NCBI GenBank assembly: GCA_013298025.1
Contig: JAAFJE010000020.1
Coordinates: 1-64,000, forward strand
DNA: 64,000 bases
Reading direction: 5' to 3'
From: Cytophagales bacterium
GTDB taxonomy: Bacteria > Bacteroidota > Bacteroidia > Cytophagales > Spirosomataceae
Shown: positions 9,243 to 18,492 of the stretch, one piece after another
Position numbering within the stretch: the first letter of the stretch is position 1
How the letters are laid out: each line of letters begins with the position of its first letter
Translations under genes and position numbers: made by a program
Notes under the pieces: model-generated
Seen by the model: only the letters and a program-made list of their open reading frames with translations
Database searches by the model: none
Told to the model about the DNA's origin: nothing

Positions 9243-9578
9243 AGAAATTAGTATTTTATACTTAATAAACTGATAATCAAATGTATATTACTTTTTTAAT
9301 AAAAAGTATAAATGTAATTTTCAAAATAGTACTTTTTTAATAAATATAATTTTTTTTAGAAGAACTTTCTTGATTTTGTTCAAATTTTTTACCCTAATCC
9401 ATTGCTATTCAAAAAACATTTTATAACTTTCCATCGTCAAACAAATGACACACACAGTATTTCTTAACTATTGAGTACCTTGAAAGACCCAAAATAGTTA
9501 AAATAGGCAAATTTTAAGTGTATATAAATTTTCTAAGAAATGCTATTGTTTCACTCTCATAAATAATCATTCAATACC
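9243..9578. other. Divergent AT-rich intergenic region
   Basis: About 335 bp between the rubredoxin gene (minus) and the small secreted-protein gene (plus). It is very AT-rich with several T and A runs and must contain both promoters. I see no exact TAnnTTTG element, no structured RNA and no reading frame. Confidence 0.5.
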
Positions 9579-9974
9579 ATGAAAAACAATTTTGTAAAAG
9601 CTTTGTTCGTAGCCGCTGCTATGACTTGCTTGTCGAACGTAAACACATTGGCTAACACTAACGATGAAGCTACTTTTGTAAAGTCTAAAATCGCTCCTGT
9701 TGCCAACACTTTGAGCTTCAATGTTTGGGTTGAAAAACCATCGAACAAGAAAGTTACCGTAATCGTACTTGACAAAGACAACAACGAAGTACACCGTGAG
9801 TATGTTGATACGAAATCTGGTAAATTCGCTAAAACTTTCGATTTCTCAAACTTGAGCGATGGCAAATACACTATCCAAATTGTTAGCTCAAACGTGGATG
9901 TAGTTGATTCTAAGTCATTTGAAATCAAAACAAACTTTGTTACTAGCCGTGATATGGTTGTAGCTCGCAACTAA
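9579..9974 (+). CDS. Small secreted beta-sandwich protein
   Basis: Protein of 131 residues with a clear signal peptide (MKNNFVKALFVAAAMTCLSN, cleavage probably after TLAN). The mature part has alternating strands (KKVTVIVLDKDNNEVHREYV, SLSDGKYTIQIVSSN-like pattern) of an immunoglobulin or Por-tail type beta-sandwich. It is the size of a single domain. It may sit on the surface or in the periplasm; no catalytic motif is visible. The codon choice is close to that of highly expressed genes (many GTA, AAC and ACT codons). It has a single-gene context and is followed by two strong hairpins. Confidence 0.75.
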   Translation: MKNNFVKALFVAAAMTCLSNVNTLANTNDEATFVKSKIAPVANTLSFNVWVEKPSNKKVTVIVLDKDNNEVHREYVDTKSGKFAKTFDFSNLSDGKYTIQIVSSNVDVVDSKSFEIKTNFVTSRDMVVARN

Positions 9975-10004
9975 TTTCTTATCTTGACGAGCTATGATAA
10001 GAAA
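9975..10004 (+). terminator. Hairpin directly after the secreted-protein stop
   Basis: TTTCTTATC at 9975-9983 is the exact reverse complement of GATAAGAAA at 9996-10004, a 9 bp stem with a 12-base loop starting at the base after the TAA. No T run follows. It is more likely an mRNA 3' stabiliser than a terminator by itself. Confidence 0.5.
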
Positions 10005-10028
10005 CGTGTTAGACTTCTGGAGATTCAA

Positions 10029-10117
10029 CGCTTCGGTATCAGATAATTGGAACTTAGCTACTGCTTAAAGTTCCAATTGTCTGGTGCCAAAGCGAGAATT
10101 GAAGAGGCCTTTTTTTT
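10029..10117 (+). terminator. Long hairpin followed by a T tract
   Basis: The arms 10029-10055 and 10068-10094 pair over 27 positions with one mismatch and three G-U pairs in plus-strand RNA, around a 12-base loop. A run of eight T lies at 10110-10117, 15 bases after the stem. The stem is stronger when read as plus-strand RNA, because on the minus strand the three G-U pairs become A-C mismatches. That fits a terminator or a stable 3' UTR of the small secreted-protein gene. The gap before the T tract is longer than usual. Confidence 0.6.
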
Positions 10118-10138
10118 GTTTATAGCCCTTTCTTCTCC

Positions 10139-13100
10139 TTACACCGCTACGACTGCTGGTTGTACATTTCTTTCTAAAATCGCTCGTACTTCTGGGCGAC
10201 AACTGCCGCAGCCTGTTCCTGCCCCTGTTGTACTGCACAATTGACTAAAATCTTTGCATCCTTGTGCAATCGCACTCTGGAGGTTTCCTTCGCCCACATT
10301 GTTGCACGAACAAACCAATTTTCCCATGACGGGGTCTGCTTTTTTGCCAGAACGCAATAACTCTAGGCGTTTGTCTGATAGCTCTATTTTATTGGCTATC
10401 AAATCTTTAAATTCTAAAAATTCGGTTTTGTCACCAATCAAAATTGCTCCTACCAAACGGTCTTGATGTACAATACATTTTTTGTAATATCTTTTGGCTT
10501 TATCAATAAAAACAATTTCTTCGTACTCAGGATTATTCGGTGGCGACTCGATGAGTCCTAGCGAACAAAGCTGTACGCCTTGAATTTTCATGATATTCAT
10601 CGAAAGCGAGCCTTTGTAATAAGTAGCCCAATCGCCTGCAATGTATTTGGCGATAATATCGGCTTGTTGCTCGGCGGCTGCCGTGATGCCCCACATTTGT
10701 CCACGCCACTGGGCTATTTCTCCAGCCGCAAAAATAGCGGAGTCAGACGTTTGCAAATAATCATTTACCACCACTCCTCGATTTACTTCTAAACCTGCCG
10801 CTTTGGCAATGGCTACGTTGGGACTTGTCCCGATGGCAAAAACCGCCACGTCGGTCATGATTTTACGCCCCGATTTCAGGCGAATGCCTTCCAATTGTTC
10901 GCTTCCGTAGAACGTATCCACTTCGTCGTTGTAATATACATCTATGCCTAAATTGACAATTTCTTGGTGCAGCAGTTCAGAACCCAGTTGGTCGAGTTGC
11001 CTGTCCATAAACCTACTGATGCGTTGCACAATTGTCACATTGACATCTATTTCACGCAGGGAAGCCGCCAATTCGAGTCCTAGCAAACCTCCTCCAACAA
11101 TCAAGGCGTGTGGATTTTCTTTTGCTAAAAAAGGTTTGAGGGTATCGGCATCGAGGCGAGAACGCATATTAAAAATGCCCTTCATTTGTGGAATGCTTGC
11201 AGGCATAAATGCACTCGAACCCATTCCTAAAATCAGTTTATCGTATGGATGCTCTTCCCCTTGCGAGTCGGTAACAACCTTGTTGCTGCGGTCGATATGT
11301 ACAATTTCGACACCTTTATGCACCGTAATATTAGCTTCTTCAAATTGCTCCTCTCGCAACTTCACGAGCTGTTCCCAGTCTTGAGCCCCAGAAATATAAT
11401 CGGGGAGCATTACTCGGTTATAAAAAGGATATATTTCTTTAGAAAAAACGTGAATTTCGTCGGTTTGGTTAAGTTCACGATACGACTTAATAAAGCCTAA
11501 GCCAGCCGAACCAGCCCCGATAATGATAATTTTTTCGTATGGTTTTTGGTAAGGCGTTACCTGCACAGCCGAAAATTTAAAATCTGGTTCTTTCGAGCGA
11601 GGGTCCACAAGGGTATTGGTGAGGTTGTTGGTACGACCAAAAGCCTGTTCCAAAATTTTACCAAAGTGCATAGGCATAAAGCATACGCCTTGTTTTACGT
11701 CGGTCGTAATTTTCACTTTGATTTGAGCCTTTCCTCTACGACTTTCTACCACCACCAATTGATTTTCTTTGATGCCTCTTTCTTGGGCATCGTTGGGGTG
11801 CATTTCTATGAACGGTTGCGAAATATGTTGGTTGAGTTTGTTTACCTTGCCCGTTTTGGTCATGGTATGCCATTGGTCACGAATCCGCCCATTGGTGAGT
11901 ACCAAGGGAAAATCGGCGTTGAGTGCCTCCGAGGTATTGGCATCGGGTACGGCATGGATTTTGGCTCGACGGTTGGGCGTAAAAAACTGGTGGTCGGTAA
12001 ACAAACGCTTTGAGCCTTGATACTGAGCATCTTGCTGCAAAGCTTCTGCCGTAAAAGGCCATTGCACCGAGCGTTTTTGTTGTAAAACTTCGTAGCTCAA
12101 GCCCGAAATGTCGATATTTGTGCCAGCCGTTGAGCGGCAATGTTCGGCATAAATTTCGCCATTGTCTTGGTAAGCAAAAGCCTCGCCAAAGCCCATTTTA
12201 CGAGCAAAGCGATTGATAATTTCGGTATCGTCTAAGGCTTCACCGGGTGGGTCTAGCACTTTAGGCAAGAGCGTAATTCTTCTTTCTGAATTGGTAAAAA
12301 CAGCATTTTTTTCTGCCCAAGCAGCCGCAGGCAATACCACATCGGCATATTTGACGGTATCAGAACGATTGGAAACGTCTTGTACCACCACAAATTTGGC
12401 ATTGAGCAAGCCCTTTTCTACGGCATTGCTATCGGGCAAACTCACCATCGGATTGGTACATACAATCCAAATGGCTTTCATACGGCCATCGGCCAATGCC
12501 TCAAACATTTCGGTAGCAGAAAAGCCCGGTTTATCCGAAATTTTTGTTCCTCCCCAAAAGGCTTGTACTTCTTCACGATGGGCAGGATTGGCTAAGTCAC
12601 GGTGGGCAGGCAACAAATTCGCCAAGCCGCCTACTTCTCGTCCTCCCATGGCATTGGGTTGTCCTGTAAGCGAAAAAGGACCATTTCCTTCCTTGCCTAT
12701 TTTTCCCGTAATTAAATGTAAATCAATGAGGGAAAGGTTTTTATTGACACCAATAACCGACTGATTTAGCCCCATTGTCCACATCGACAAAAAACCTTTA
12801 GCTTGATGAATATAGGAAGCAGCCAAATGAATTTGGGCTTCGGGAATGCCACAAATATGGGCGGCTTCTTCGATGCTTCGGGTAAATACTTGGGTGCGAT
12901 ACGCCTCAAAGCCATCGGTATGATGCTGGATAAAGCTTTCGTCTATCCAGTGGTTTTCAATCAAAACCCGACCAATGGCATTGGTGAGCGTTACGTCTGT
13001 ACCCGGATTAATCTGCAAATGCAAGTCGGCTTGTGCGGCGGTTTGGGTTTTACGAGGGTCCACTACCATGATTTTTGTAGCAGGATTCGCCTGTTTGTGG

Positions 13101-13678
13101 GCTTCTACCCGTCGCCAAATAATTGGATGTGCCCAAGCTGGATTTGCCCCCGTAACCAAAAAGGTATCGGCAAGCTCAATATCATCATAACAAACGGGTA
13201 CACTATCTTCTCCGAGGGTAAGTTTGTAACCTACTACCGCCGACGACATACAGAGGCGAGAATTGGTGTCTATATTATTTGAACCAATAAAGCCTTTGAT
13301 GAGCTTATTGATAACATAATACTCTTCGGTAGAGCATTGTCCCGATACATAAAACCCTACCGCATCGGGACCATATTTTTGGATAATTGCCTTAAAAATT
13401 GCCGCAGTGCGGTCGAGGGCGGTATCCCAACTGACCCTTTGCAAGGGCATATCACGGTTGAACCGCATAGATGGGTACAACAGCCTATCAGAGGTATCCA
13501 TAACGGTATAATGCAGGTTCATGCCCTTTGAACACAACATCCCTTTGCTAGAAGGATGTGTTTTGTCGCCTTCGAGGTGAAGTTTGCCCTGTCCTGCGTC
13601 CGTTATCACTACGCCACAACCTACACCGCAATAAGAGCAGGTTGACTTCACTTGTTTTTGCTTCGTTCCTGTGTGCAT
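10139..13678 (-). CDS. Assimilatory nitrate reductase fused to an NAD(P)H-FAD oxidoreductase and BFD [2Fe-2S] module
   Basis: A 1179-residue fusion counted from the ATG at 13678; the longer frame adds 24 residues with no conserved feature. Residues 1-680 form a molybdopterin-bis(guanine dinucleotide) oxidoreductase of the NasA/NarB type, with a [4Fe-4S] site at C14, C17, C21 and C49 (CSYCGVGC, CSKG) and a molydopterin-binding C-terminal part (DQWHTMTKTG). From about residue 716 comes a pyridine-nucleotide-disulfide oxidoreductase (IIIGAGSAGLGF; ALIVGGGLLGLELA; IFAAGE). The C-terminus (about 1110-1160) is a BFD-like domain with CSC and TGCGSC. The fusion would take electrons from NAD(P)H through FAD and [2Fe-2S] to molybdenum and reduce nitrate to nitrite in the cytoplasm. 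It is last in the minus-strand run nrtA-nrtB-nrtD-nasA. Confidence 0.9.
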   Translation of the reverse strand: MHTGTKQKQVKSTCSYCGVGCGVVITDAGQGKLHLEGDKTHPSSKGMLCSKGMNLHYTVMDTSDRLLYPSMRFNRDMPLQRVSWDTALDRTAAIFKAIIQKYGPDAVGFYVSGQCSTEEYYVINKLIKGFIGSNNIDTNSRLCMSSAVVGYKLTLGEDSVPVCYDDIELADTFLVTGANPAWAHPIIWRRVEAHKQANPATKIMVVDPRKTQTAAQADLHLQINPGTDVTLTNAIGRVLIENHWIDESFIQHHTDGFEAYRTQVFTRSIEEAAHICGIPEAQIHLAASYIHQAKGFLSMWTMGLNQSVIGVNKNLSLIDLHLITGKIGKEGNGPFSLTGQPNAMGGREVGGLANLLPAHRDLANPAHREEVQAFWGGTKISDKPGFSATEMFEALADGRMKAIWIVCTNPMVSLPDSNAVEKGLLNAKFVVVQDVSNRSDTVKYADVVLPAAAWAEKNAVFTNSERRITLLPKVLDPPGEALDDTEIINRFARKMGFGEAFAYQDNGEIYAEHCRSTAGTNIDISGLSYEVLQQKRSVQWPFTAEALQQDAQYQGSKRLFTDHQFFTPNRRAKIHAVPDANTSEALNADFPLVLTNGRIRDQWHTMTKTGKVNKLNQHISQPFIEMHPNDAQERGIKENQLVVVESRRGKAQIKVKITTDVKQGVCFMPMHFGKILEQAFGRTNNLTNTLVDPRSKEPDFKFSAVQVTPYQKPYEKIIIIGAGSAGLGFIKSYRELNQTDEIHVFSKEIYPFYNRVMLPDYISGAQDWEQLVKLREEQFEEANITVHKGVEIVHIDRSNKVVTDSQGEEHPYDKLILGMGSSAFMPASIPQMKGIFNMRSRLDADTLKPFLAKENPHALIVGGGLLGLELAASLREIDVNVTIVQRISRFMDRQLDQLGSELLHQEIVNLGIDVYYNDEVDTFYGSEQLEGIRLKSGRKIMTDVAVFAIGTSPNVAIAKAAGLEVNRGVVVNDYLQTSDSAIFAAGEIAQWRGQMWGITAAAEQQADIIAKYIAGDWATYYKGSLSMNIMKIQGVQLCSLGLIESPPNNPEYEEIVFIDKAKRYYKKCIVHQDRLVGAILIGDKTEFLEFKDLIANKIELSDKRLELLRSGKKADPVMGKLVCSCNNVGEGNLQSAIAQGCKDFSQLCSTTGAGTGCGSCRPEVRAILERNVQPAVVAV

Positions 13679-13757
13679 CGTACTTATTGTAATGACAATT
13701 CCTTTACTAAAACCTTTATGATAAATTGAGGCGTTGTGCCAATCAAACAACTGATTA

Positions 13758-14612
13758 TTAATCTTCTATCGAAAACTTATCAAATAATAAGCTCAATAGT
13801 TCGTCATGAATACGGATATATTCGGGGTCGTGTGCAATATCTTTTTTATTGCGTGGTCTATCTAGTTTTACGTCCACAATTTTCTTGATGGTAGCGGCTG
13901 GGCCGTTGTTCATTACAACCACTTTATCCGACAAGAAAATGGCTTCTTCAATATCGTGCGTAACCATTACGATGGTTTTATTGCGGTTGTCTAAATTCCA
14001 CAACTTGAGCAATTCGATGTGCATCGAGCCCTTGGTAAGGGCATCTAAAGCACCAAATGGTTCGTCTAGCAACAAAATACTAGGATTGATGGCAAAAGCA
14101 CGAGCAATGGCTACCCGTTGTTTCATCCCACCCGACAACTGGCTAGGCAATTTATCTTTGTGTGGCGTAAGGTTTACCATTTGGATATAATGGTCAACGA
14201 TGGCGTGTTTTTCGGAAGAAGATTTATCTTTAAAAACCGAATCAACCGCCTCATAGATGTTTTTATACACCGACATCCAAGGCAACAATGAATAGTTTTG
14301 GAATACAATACCTCGGTCGGGGCCTGGGCCTTTTACCACATGGCCATTGGCAATCACCTCGCCCGAAGAAGGCGTAACCATACCCGAAATGGTATTCATC
14401 AAAGTGGATTTTCCACAACCAGAGTGACCAATCAAGGCTACAATTTCACCTCTTTTTATTTCTAAAGAAATGTCCTTAACCGCCGTAAATTTTCCTTTGG
14501 GCGTTTTGAAAGAAACTTCTATATTGTTGATTTCGATAGCAGTTTCTCTATTGATTTTATGAAAATCGTTGGATGAGTCAACCAACGGAGCGGGTTTATT
14601 GATATTCGACAT
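13758..14612 (-). CDS. nrtD: Nitrate ABC transporter ATP-binding protein (NrtD/SsuB family)
   Basis: ATPase of 284 residues with Walker A GHSGCGKST, Q-loop GIVFQNYSLLPWMSV, signature LSGGMKQRVAIARA, Walker B ILLLDEPFGALD and H-loop MVTHDIEEA. The GPGPDRGIVFQNYSLLPW segment is typical of the nitrate/sulfonate/taurine branch. Unlike cyanobacterial NrtC it has no fused substrate-binding domain. It pairs with the permease 58 bp upstream and the binding protein before that, and lies 79 bp before the nitrate reductase. Nitrate rather than sulfonate is inferred from the neighbours. Confidence 0.88.
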   Translation of the reverse strand: MSNINKPAPLVDSSNDFHKINRETAIEINNIEVSFKTPKGKFTAVKDISLEIKRGEIVALIGHSGCGKSTLMNTISGMVTPSSGEVIANGHVVKGPGPDRGIVFQNYSLLPWMSVYKNIYEAVDSVFKDKSSSEKHAIVDHYIQMVNLTPHKDKLPSQLSGGMKQRVAIARAFAINPSILLLDEPFGALDALTKGSMHIELLKLWNLDNRNKTIVMVTHDIEEAIFLSDKVVVMNNGPAATIKKIVDVKLDRPRNKKDIAHDPEYIRIHDELLSLLFDKFSIED

Positions 14613-14670
14613 AAGATAAAATGGCTAAAGCATGAAAGAACAGAAAAGATTGAGGTAAGATGAGCAAGGG

Positions 14671-15459
14671 TTAGCGTTGGTCGTAAGAAAATGCTTTTTG
14701 TAAAGCATTAAAACCTTTATCCAACAACAAGCCCACAGTACCGATAATCAAGATAGCAACCATGATTTTTTCTAACGAAAGAGCATTCCAGCTATCCCAT
14801 ACAAAGAAGCCAATACCTACACCACCCGAAAGCATTTCACCTGCTACAATTACCATCCAAGCTACTCCAATAGACAAACGCAAACCTGTGATAATGTGTG
14901 GAATAGCAAAAGGAAGCATGATTTTAGTAATGTATTTCCAACGAGAAAAACCAAAGGCTTTTCCCACGTTTTTATGGTCGCTTGGAATACTGGCTACACC
15001 AAAAGCTGTGTTGATGAGCGTAGGCCAAAGCGAGGTAATCATGATGATAAACACCGTTGCACCTTCGGCAGCTTTGAAAGCCAATAAGCCTAAAGGAAAC
15101 CAAGCCAAAGGCGATACTGGGCGTAAAATTTGTACAATAGGATTGAGCAGTTTCATACCGATTTTCGACGAACCCATCAACAAACCCGCTGGAATGGCCA
15201 CCAAACTTCCTGCACCAAACCCTGTAAACACCCGTATAATAGAACTGACCAACTGATTTCCAATGCCTTTGTCGTTGGGACCTCGGTCATAAAAAGGCTC
15301 TGCCAACAATTCTGTAAAAACCGACCATGTAGCAACTGGCCCAGGAATTTCACCTGCCGTAACAAGGGTGACTAATTGCCAAACGCCTGCAAGAATCCCC
15401 ATGCTTCCTATAAAGTACAGGGCATCGGACAATGTGTTTTTGATAGAAAGATTTTTCAT
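14671..15459 (-). CDS. nrtB: Nitrate ABC transporter permease (NrtB type)
   Basis: Inner-membrane permease of 262 residues with about six membrane segments and the conserved cytoplasmic EAA-like loop (NVGKAFGFSRWKYITKIMLPFAIPHIITGLRLSIGVAWMV, read in parts) of the binding-protein-dependent transport family. PVSPLAWFPLGLLAFKA is characteristic of the NrtB/SsuC/TauC group. It forms the membrane channel of the importer together with NrtA and NrtD. A strong hairpin separates it from nrtA, which may allow the binding protein to be made in excess. Confidence 0.88.
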   Translation of the reverse strand: MKNLSIKNTLSDALYFIGSMGILAGVWQLVTLVTAGEIPGPVATWSVFTELLAEPFYDRGPNDKGIGNQLVSSIIRVFTGFGAGSLVAIPAGLLMGSSKIGMKLLNPIVQILRPVSPLAWFPLGLLAFKAAEGATVFIIMITSLWPTLINTAFGVASIPSDHKNVGKAFGFSRWKYITKIMLPFAIPHIITGLRLSIGVAWMVIVAGEMLSGGVGIGFFVWDSWNALSLEKIMVAILIIGTVGLLLDKGFNALQKAFSYDQR

Positions 15460-15476
15460 AACAAGTATCTTTTGGC

Positions 15477-15504
15477 GGTATCCATGCCATAAAGCATGGA
15501 TACC
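15477..15504 (-). promoter_or_regulatory. Intercistronic hairpin between nrtA and nrtB
   Basis: GGTATCCATGC at 15477-15487 pairs perfectly with GCATGGATACC at 15494-15504, an 11 bp stem with a 6-base loop, lying in the 55 bp between the two genes. No T run follows. Such intercistronic stems often protect the upstream message, which would give more binding protein than permease. Confidence 0.65.
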
Positions 15505-15514
15505 AGTGAAAATG

Positions 15515-16726
15515 CTATTTTTTAGTGGCTTTAAGGTAAGCGTCTATATTACTAGGGTCGAATTGTACATCGTAAGTCGTTTTGAACGGCTTCATATCTG
15601 GCTGTGCAGGAATGCTCATTTCTTTGGCTACTTCTTCGTACAAATCATCTAAAATCAATTTTTCGGCAATAGCCTTGTAGTTAGGCTCTGATTTTAGATA
15701 ACCGAAACGAACGTATTGAGCTAAAAACCACATAGCGTGCGATTTGCGAGGCATATTTACTACACCATTGTTGTAGAAAGTCATGTAATCGTCTTTGTAC
15801 TTTTGAACACCCAAGTCGCAACCTAAATCGTTTGAACCCAGGAGTCTGGCTTCGATTACGGGCAAAGCAGCATTTACGTAATAAGGTTTGGTCAACCACG
15901 ATGCCGCCTTTTTTCTGTTACTCATGTTGTCTAACCAACGACAAGCCTCTACAATTGCCTTCATTACTTTTTTCAAATCTTCTCTTTCTTCTACGGCAAA
16001 TTTGCTATTGACAACCAAGGCTTTTTCTGGGTGATGTTTCCAAATATCTTGGGTAGCAATATGTGTAAAACCTACGTTTTGCGTAGCAGCTACGCCATTC
16101 CAAGGCTCACCAACGCAATAGCCTTCCATGTTATCTACACGCATATTGGCAACCATTTGTGGCGGTGGAATAGTGATGATACCTACCGATTTTTGGTTAA
16201 CACCTGCGGCAGCCAACCAGTTACGCAACCAAATATCGTGTGTTCCACCAGGGAAAGTCATGGCAAACGTCACTTCCTTGCGTGCTTGTACATTTTTTAC
16301 AGCACTTGCTACTTTGTTTACTTCTTTGAAACCTACCAAGCCACAAAAGTCTTTAGAAAGCGTAATTCCTTGACCATTGTTACTGATAACCATGGCGACT
16401 TTCATTTCAGAACCAGCTTTTCCTCCTATACCTGTATAAACAGAAAGTGGCATCGAGAACAAGCAGTGCGCACCATCAAGCTCTCCATTCAAGATTTTGT
16501 CACGCACATTTGCCCAAGAAGCTTCTTTCGACAATTCAACATCAACGCCATATTTGGCAAACAAGCCCAATTCTTTGGCTGCCACCAAGGGTGCACAGTC
16601 GGTCAAAGGAATAAAGCCTAATTTAATTTTTTTACCTGCGGGCTTCGGATTATCAGCCAGCACAGAGAATGTTGCTGCTACTACGCAAGCCAACATGAGT
16701 AAGGTTTTTAACAGAGTCTTTTTCAT
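15515..16726 (-). CDS. nrtA: Nitrate-binding periplasmic protein (NrtA/CmpA family)
   Basis: Solute-binding protein of 403 residues with a signal peptide (MKKTLLKTLLMLACVVAATF). The start of the mature domain (KIKLGFIPLTDCAPLVAAKELGLF) and WANVRDKILNGELDGAHCLFSMP, TFPGGTHDIWLRNWLAAAG and YCVGEPWN are classic NrtA/CmpA features that line the anion pocket. There is no lipobox, so it is probably free in the periplasm. It is first in the operon with nrtB, nrtD and the nitrate reductase. A TGGGGG-loop hairpin ends 33 bp before the ATG, and the shared ACTCTGTTAA motif lies within codons 4-7. Confidence 0.92.
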   Translation of the reverse strand: MKKTLLKTLLMLACVVAATFSVLADNPKPAGKKIKLGFIPLTDCAPLVAAKELGLFAKYGVDVELSKEASWANVRDKILNGELDGAHCLFSMPLSVYTGIGGKAGSEMKVAMVISNNGQGITLSKDFCGLVGFKEVNKVASAVKNVQARKEVTFAMTFPGGTHDIWLRNWLAAAGVNQKSVGIITIPPPQMVANMRVDNMEGYCVGEPWNGVAATQNVGFTHIATQDIWKHHPEKALVVNSKFAVEEREDLKKVMKAIVEACRWLDNMSNRKKAASWLTKPYYVNAALPVIEARLLGSNDLGCDLGVQKYKDDYMTFYNNGVVNMPRKSHAMWFLAQYVRFGYLKSEPNYKAIAEKLILDDLYEEVAKEMSIPAQPDMKPFKTTYDVQFDPSNIDAYLKATKK

Positions 16727-16759
16727 TTTTTTAACTAATTATTGTGATTGTTTGAACAC

Positions 16760-16784
16760 CACAGCCCGACCCCCATCGAACGTG
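16760..16784 (-). promoter_or_regulatory. TGGGGG-loop hairpin in the nrtA leader
   Basis: Read on the minus strand: arm CACGTTCGA (16784-16776), loop TGGGGG (16775-16770), arm TCGGGC, one bulged T, GTG (16769-16760). Nine pairs form, two of them G-U. It lies 33 bp before the nrtA ATG and has no following T run, so it is not a terminator. It shares its loop with the narK and porin leaders but not its arm sequences. Confidence 0.65.
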
Positions 16785-16872
16785 TAGCGGAGATTAAAAT
16801 AAAATTTAGTCGAGAAAAATATGTGAAATTTTAACTGTTGGCTAACCCGTAGCCAACAGTTAGAAACGATTG

Positions 16873-18468
16873 CTACTTGATAGCTACTGGTTTAGTGTAG
16901 AAGAAATCTGGTCTGATATTAACCATAAAATATAACCATGTACCTGTTTTGTCGTAGGTGTTGGCTACGGCATCGGTAGTAGCTTGACCTTTGGCAAATG
17001 GCATCGAGTCGGTGGCTTTCATGATTGAATAGCCTAACTCAAGATTGGTAAATTTATTCATTTGATAGTTCAACAAGAAGTCGATTTCTGTACCTAATTG
17101 CTTGTCTATCAAAGACCCGTTCGCTTTTTTCATATCTTGATTCAAGGCAAATGAATGTACATCTAACCCTACAGACAAGACGTTGGTAGCATATTTTGCT
17201 TTTACATAAAAGTTGTTCAAACCTCCAACTGGCGAGCCTGTTCCTACGTAGAAGTAATCCATATAGCCCCAGTGTCTGTGCGGTGTACCATACAATGGGT
17301 CGAAACGATTATTTTGGGTTGCAGGAACTGATGGGTCGTTTCCTGACAATACATCATACCCTGGCGTGATGCTCCAATTGCCCTTTTGATACGTTGCCGC
17401 TACAGTATAGTGGTAGGCATTCATATCTTTACCGTCACGGTCTTTGCCTGTTTGTGCGTAATATGCACCTTGGAAAGCAATTTTACCAAAGCCAGAAGCA
17501 TTTCCTAACGTGTGGTTGACCATCAAACCGTAAGTATAACGGCTGTTTGTTGCAGAATAATCAAAGTTATCGGTTGCACCAGCTGAAACAAATCTTCTTC
17601 CATACACATATCCTGAAGCTGCCGAACCAGCAGAGTCTAAACGATAAGCGCCAAACACATCATTAAAGAACAAACCTGAAAATTTGGTTTGTTTAAATTT
17701 ACGTGAGATATACACACTCTTAAACGACTTATAGTCTTGTGTTGCTCCGTTAGTAGATGGAGGGTTTCCATAAACTGGTGTTCCTGTTTTTGAGCTGTTG
17801 TTTGCAACGCTTCCACCAGCAGCCAAAGGTACAATTCCTGCGGGTATTGGCACTAATGTACCCAACGAGTTTTTAACGTATGCTGGTAAATTGCCTGGTA
17901 CATAACTTGTTCCTGTTGCTCCAAAGGCATCTGTCGATTGGTTGAAAGCATACCCAATATCAAACTGCCAACCGTGGTGCATTCCTTTGAGTAACACCAT
18001 GTCGTGACGGCGACCTTGTTGTAACCAGTCTAAGTTACCAATCAAACGCACATCATCGTAAATCAATTCTTGGCGACCAATTTTGATTGAAAGTAAATCA
18101 ACCAATTTAAACTTAACTGTAGTGTCGGCTTTGTTTGCCAACGTAACGTCTGCCCATCCTTCGTGCAGCATCAGGCGGCTACCGTCGGCTGGCGAAATTG
18201 TTGAAGCATCTTGCCCCCATACACGCACATCTTGAAGGGTTGCACCAAACGTAACTCTATCCCATTTGTAACCAAAAATGAGGCGAGTTCTTTGCGAGGT
18301 AAAAGCCGCTTCTTTCGCACCTGTCGGAACTAAATTGCCGAGTCCATTCCGAACCTCTGTACGGGTTCTTACTTGGCCTTGTAAAGTGAATTGCGCTTTC
18401 GCAGCAAACTGAGTAGAAAGTCCTAGCATTAAGGCGAATAACGCCTTGATTTTGTAAGTTTTTTTCAT
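16873..18468 (-). CDS. Outer-membrane porin of the alginate-export type
   Basis: Protein of 531 residues with a signal peptide (MKKTYKIKALFALMLGLSTQ, cleavage near AKAQ) and an alternating aromatic/polar strand pattern throughout, typical of a beta-barrel; the opening FTLQGQVRTRTEVRNG and IKIGRQELIYDDVRLIGNLDW are features of the alginate_exp barrel family. It ends close to FFYTKPVAIK. Because it lies between narK and nrtA and carries the same leader signals, it is most likely the outer-membrane pore for nitrate or nitrite; the family name should not be taken as the substrate. It appears to be transcribed separately from its neighbours. Confidence 0.85.
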   Translation of the reverse strand: MKKTYKIKALFALMLGLSTQFAAKAQFTLQGQVRTRTEVRNGLGNLVPTGAKEAAFTSQRTRLIFGYKWDRVTFGATLQDVRVWGQDASTISPADGSRLMLHEGWADVTLANKADTTVKFKLVDLLSIKIGRQELIYDDVRLIGNLDWLQQGRRHDMVLLKGMHHGWQFDIGYAFNQSTDAFGATGTSYVPGNLPAYVKNSLGTLVPIPAGIVPLAAGGSVANNSSKTGTPVYGNPPSTNGATQDYKSFKSVYISRKFKQTKFSGLFFNDVFGAYRLDSAGSAASGYVYGRRFVSAGATDNFDYSATNSRYTYGLMVNHTLGNASGFGKIAFQGAYYAQTGKDRDGKDMNAYHYTVAATYQKGNWSITPGYDVLSGNDPSVPATQNNRFDPLYGTPHRHWGYMDYFYVGTGSPVGGLNNFYVKAKYATNVLSVGLDVHSFALNQDMKKANGSLIDKQLGTEIDFLLNYQMNKFTNLELGYSIMKATDSMPFAKGQATTDAVANTYDKTGTWLYFMVNIRPDFFYTKPVAIK

Positions 18469-18492
18469 ACTTTTGTAGTTGATTGTAAGATT

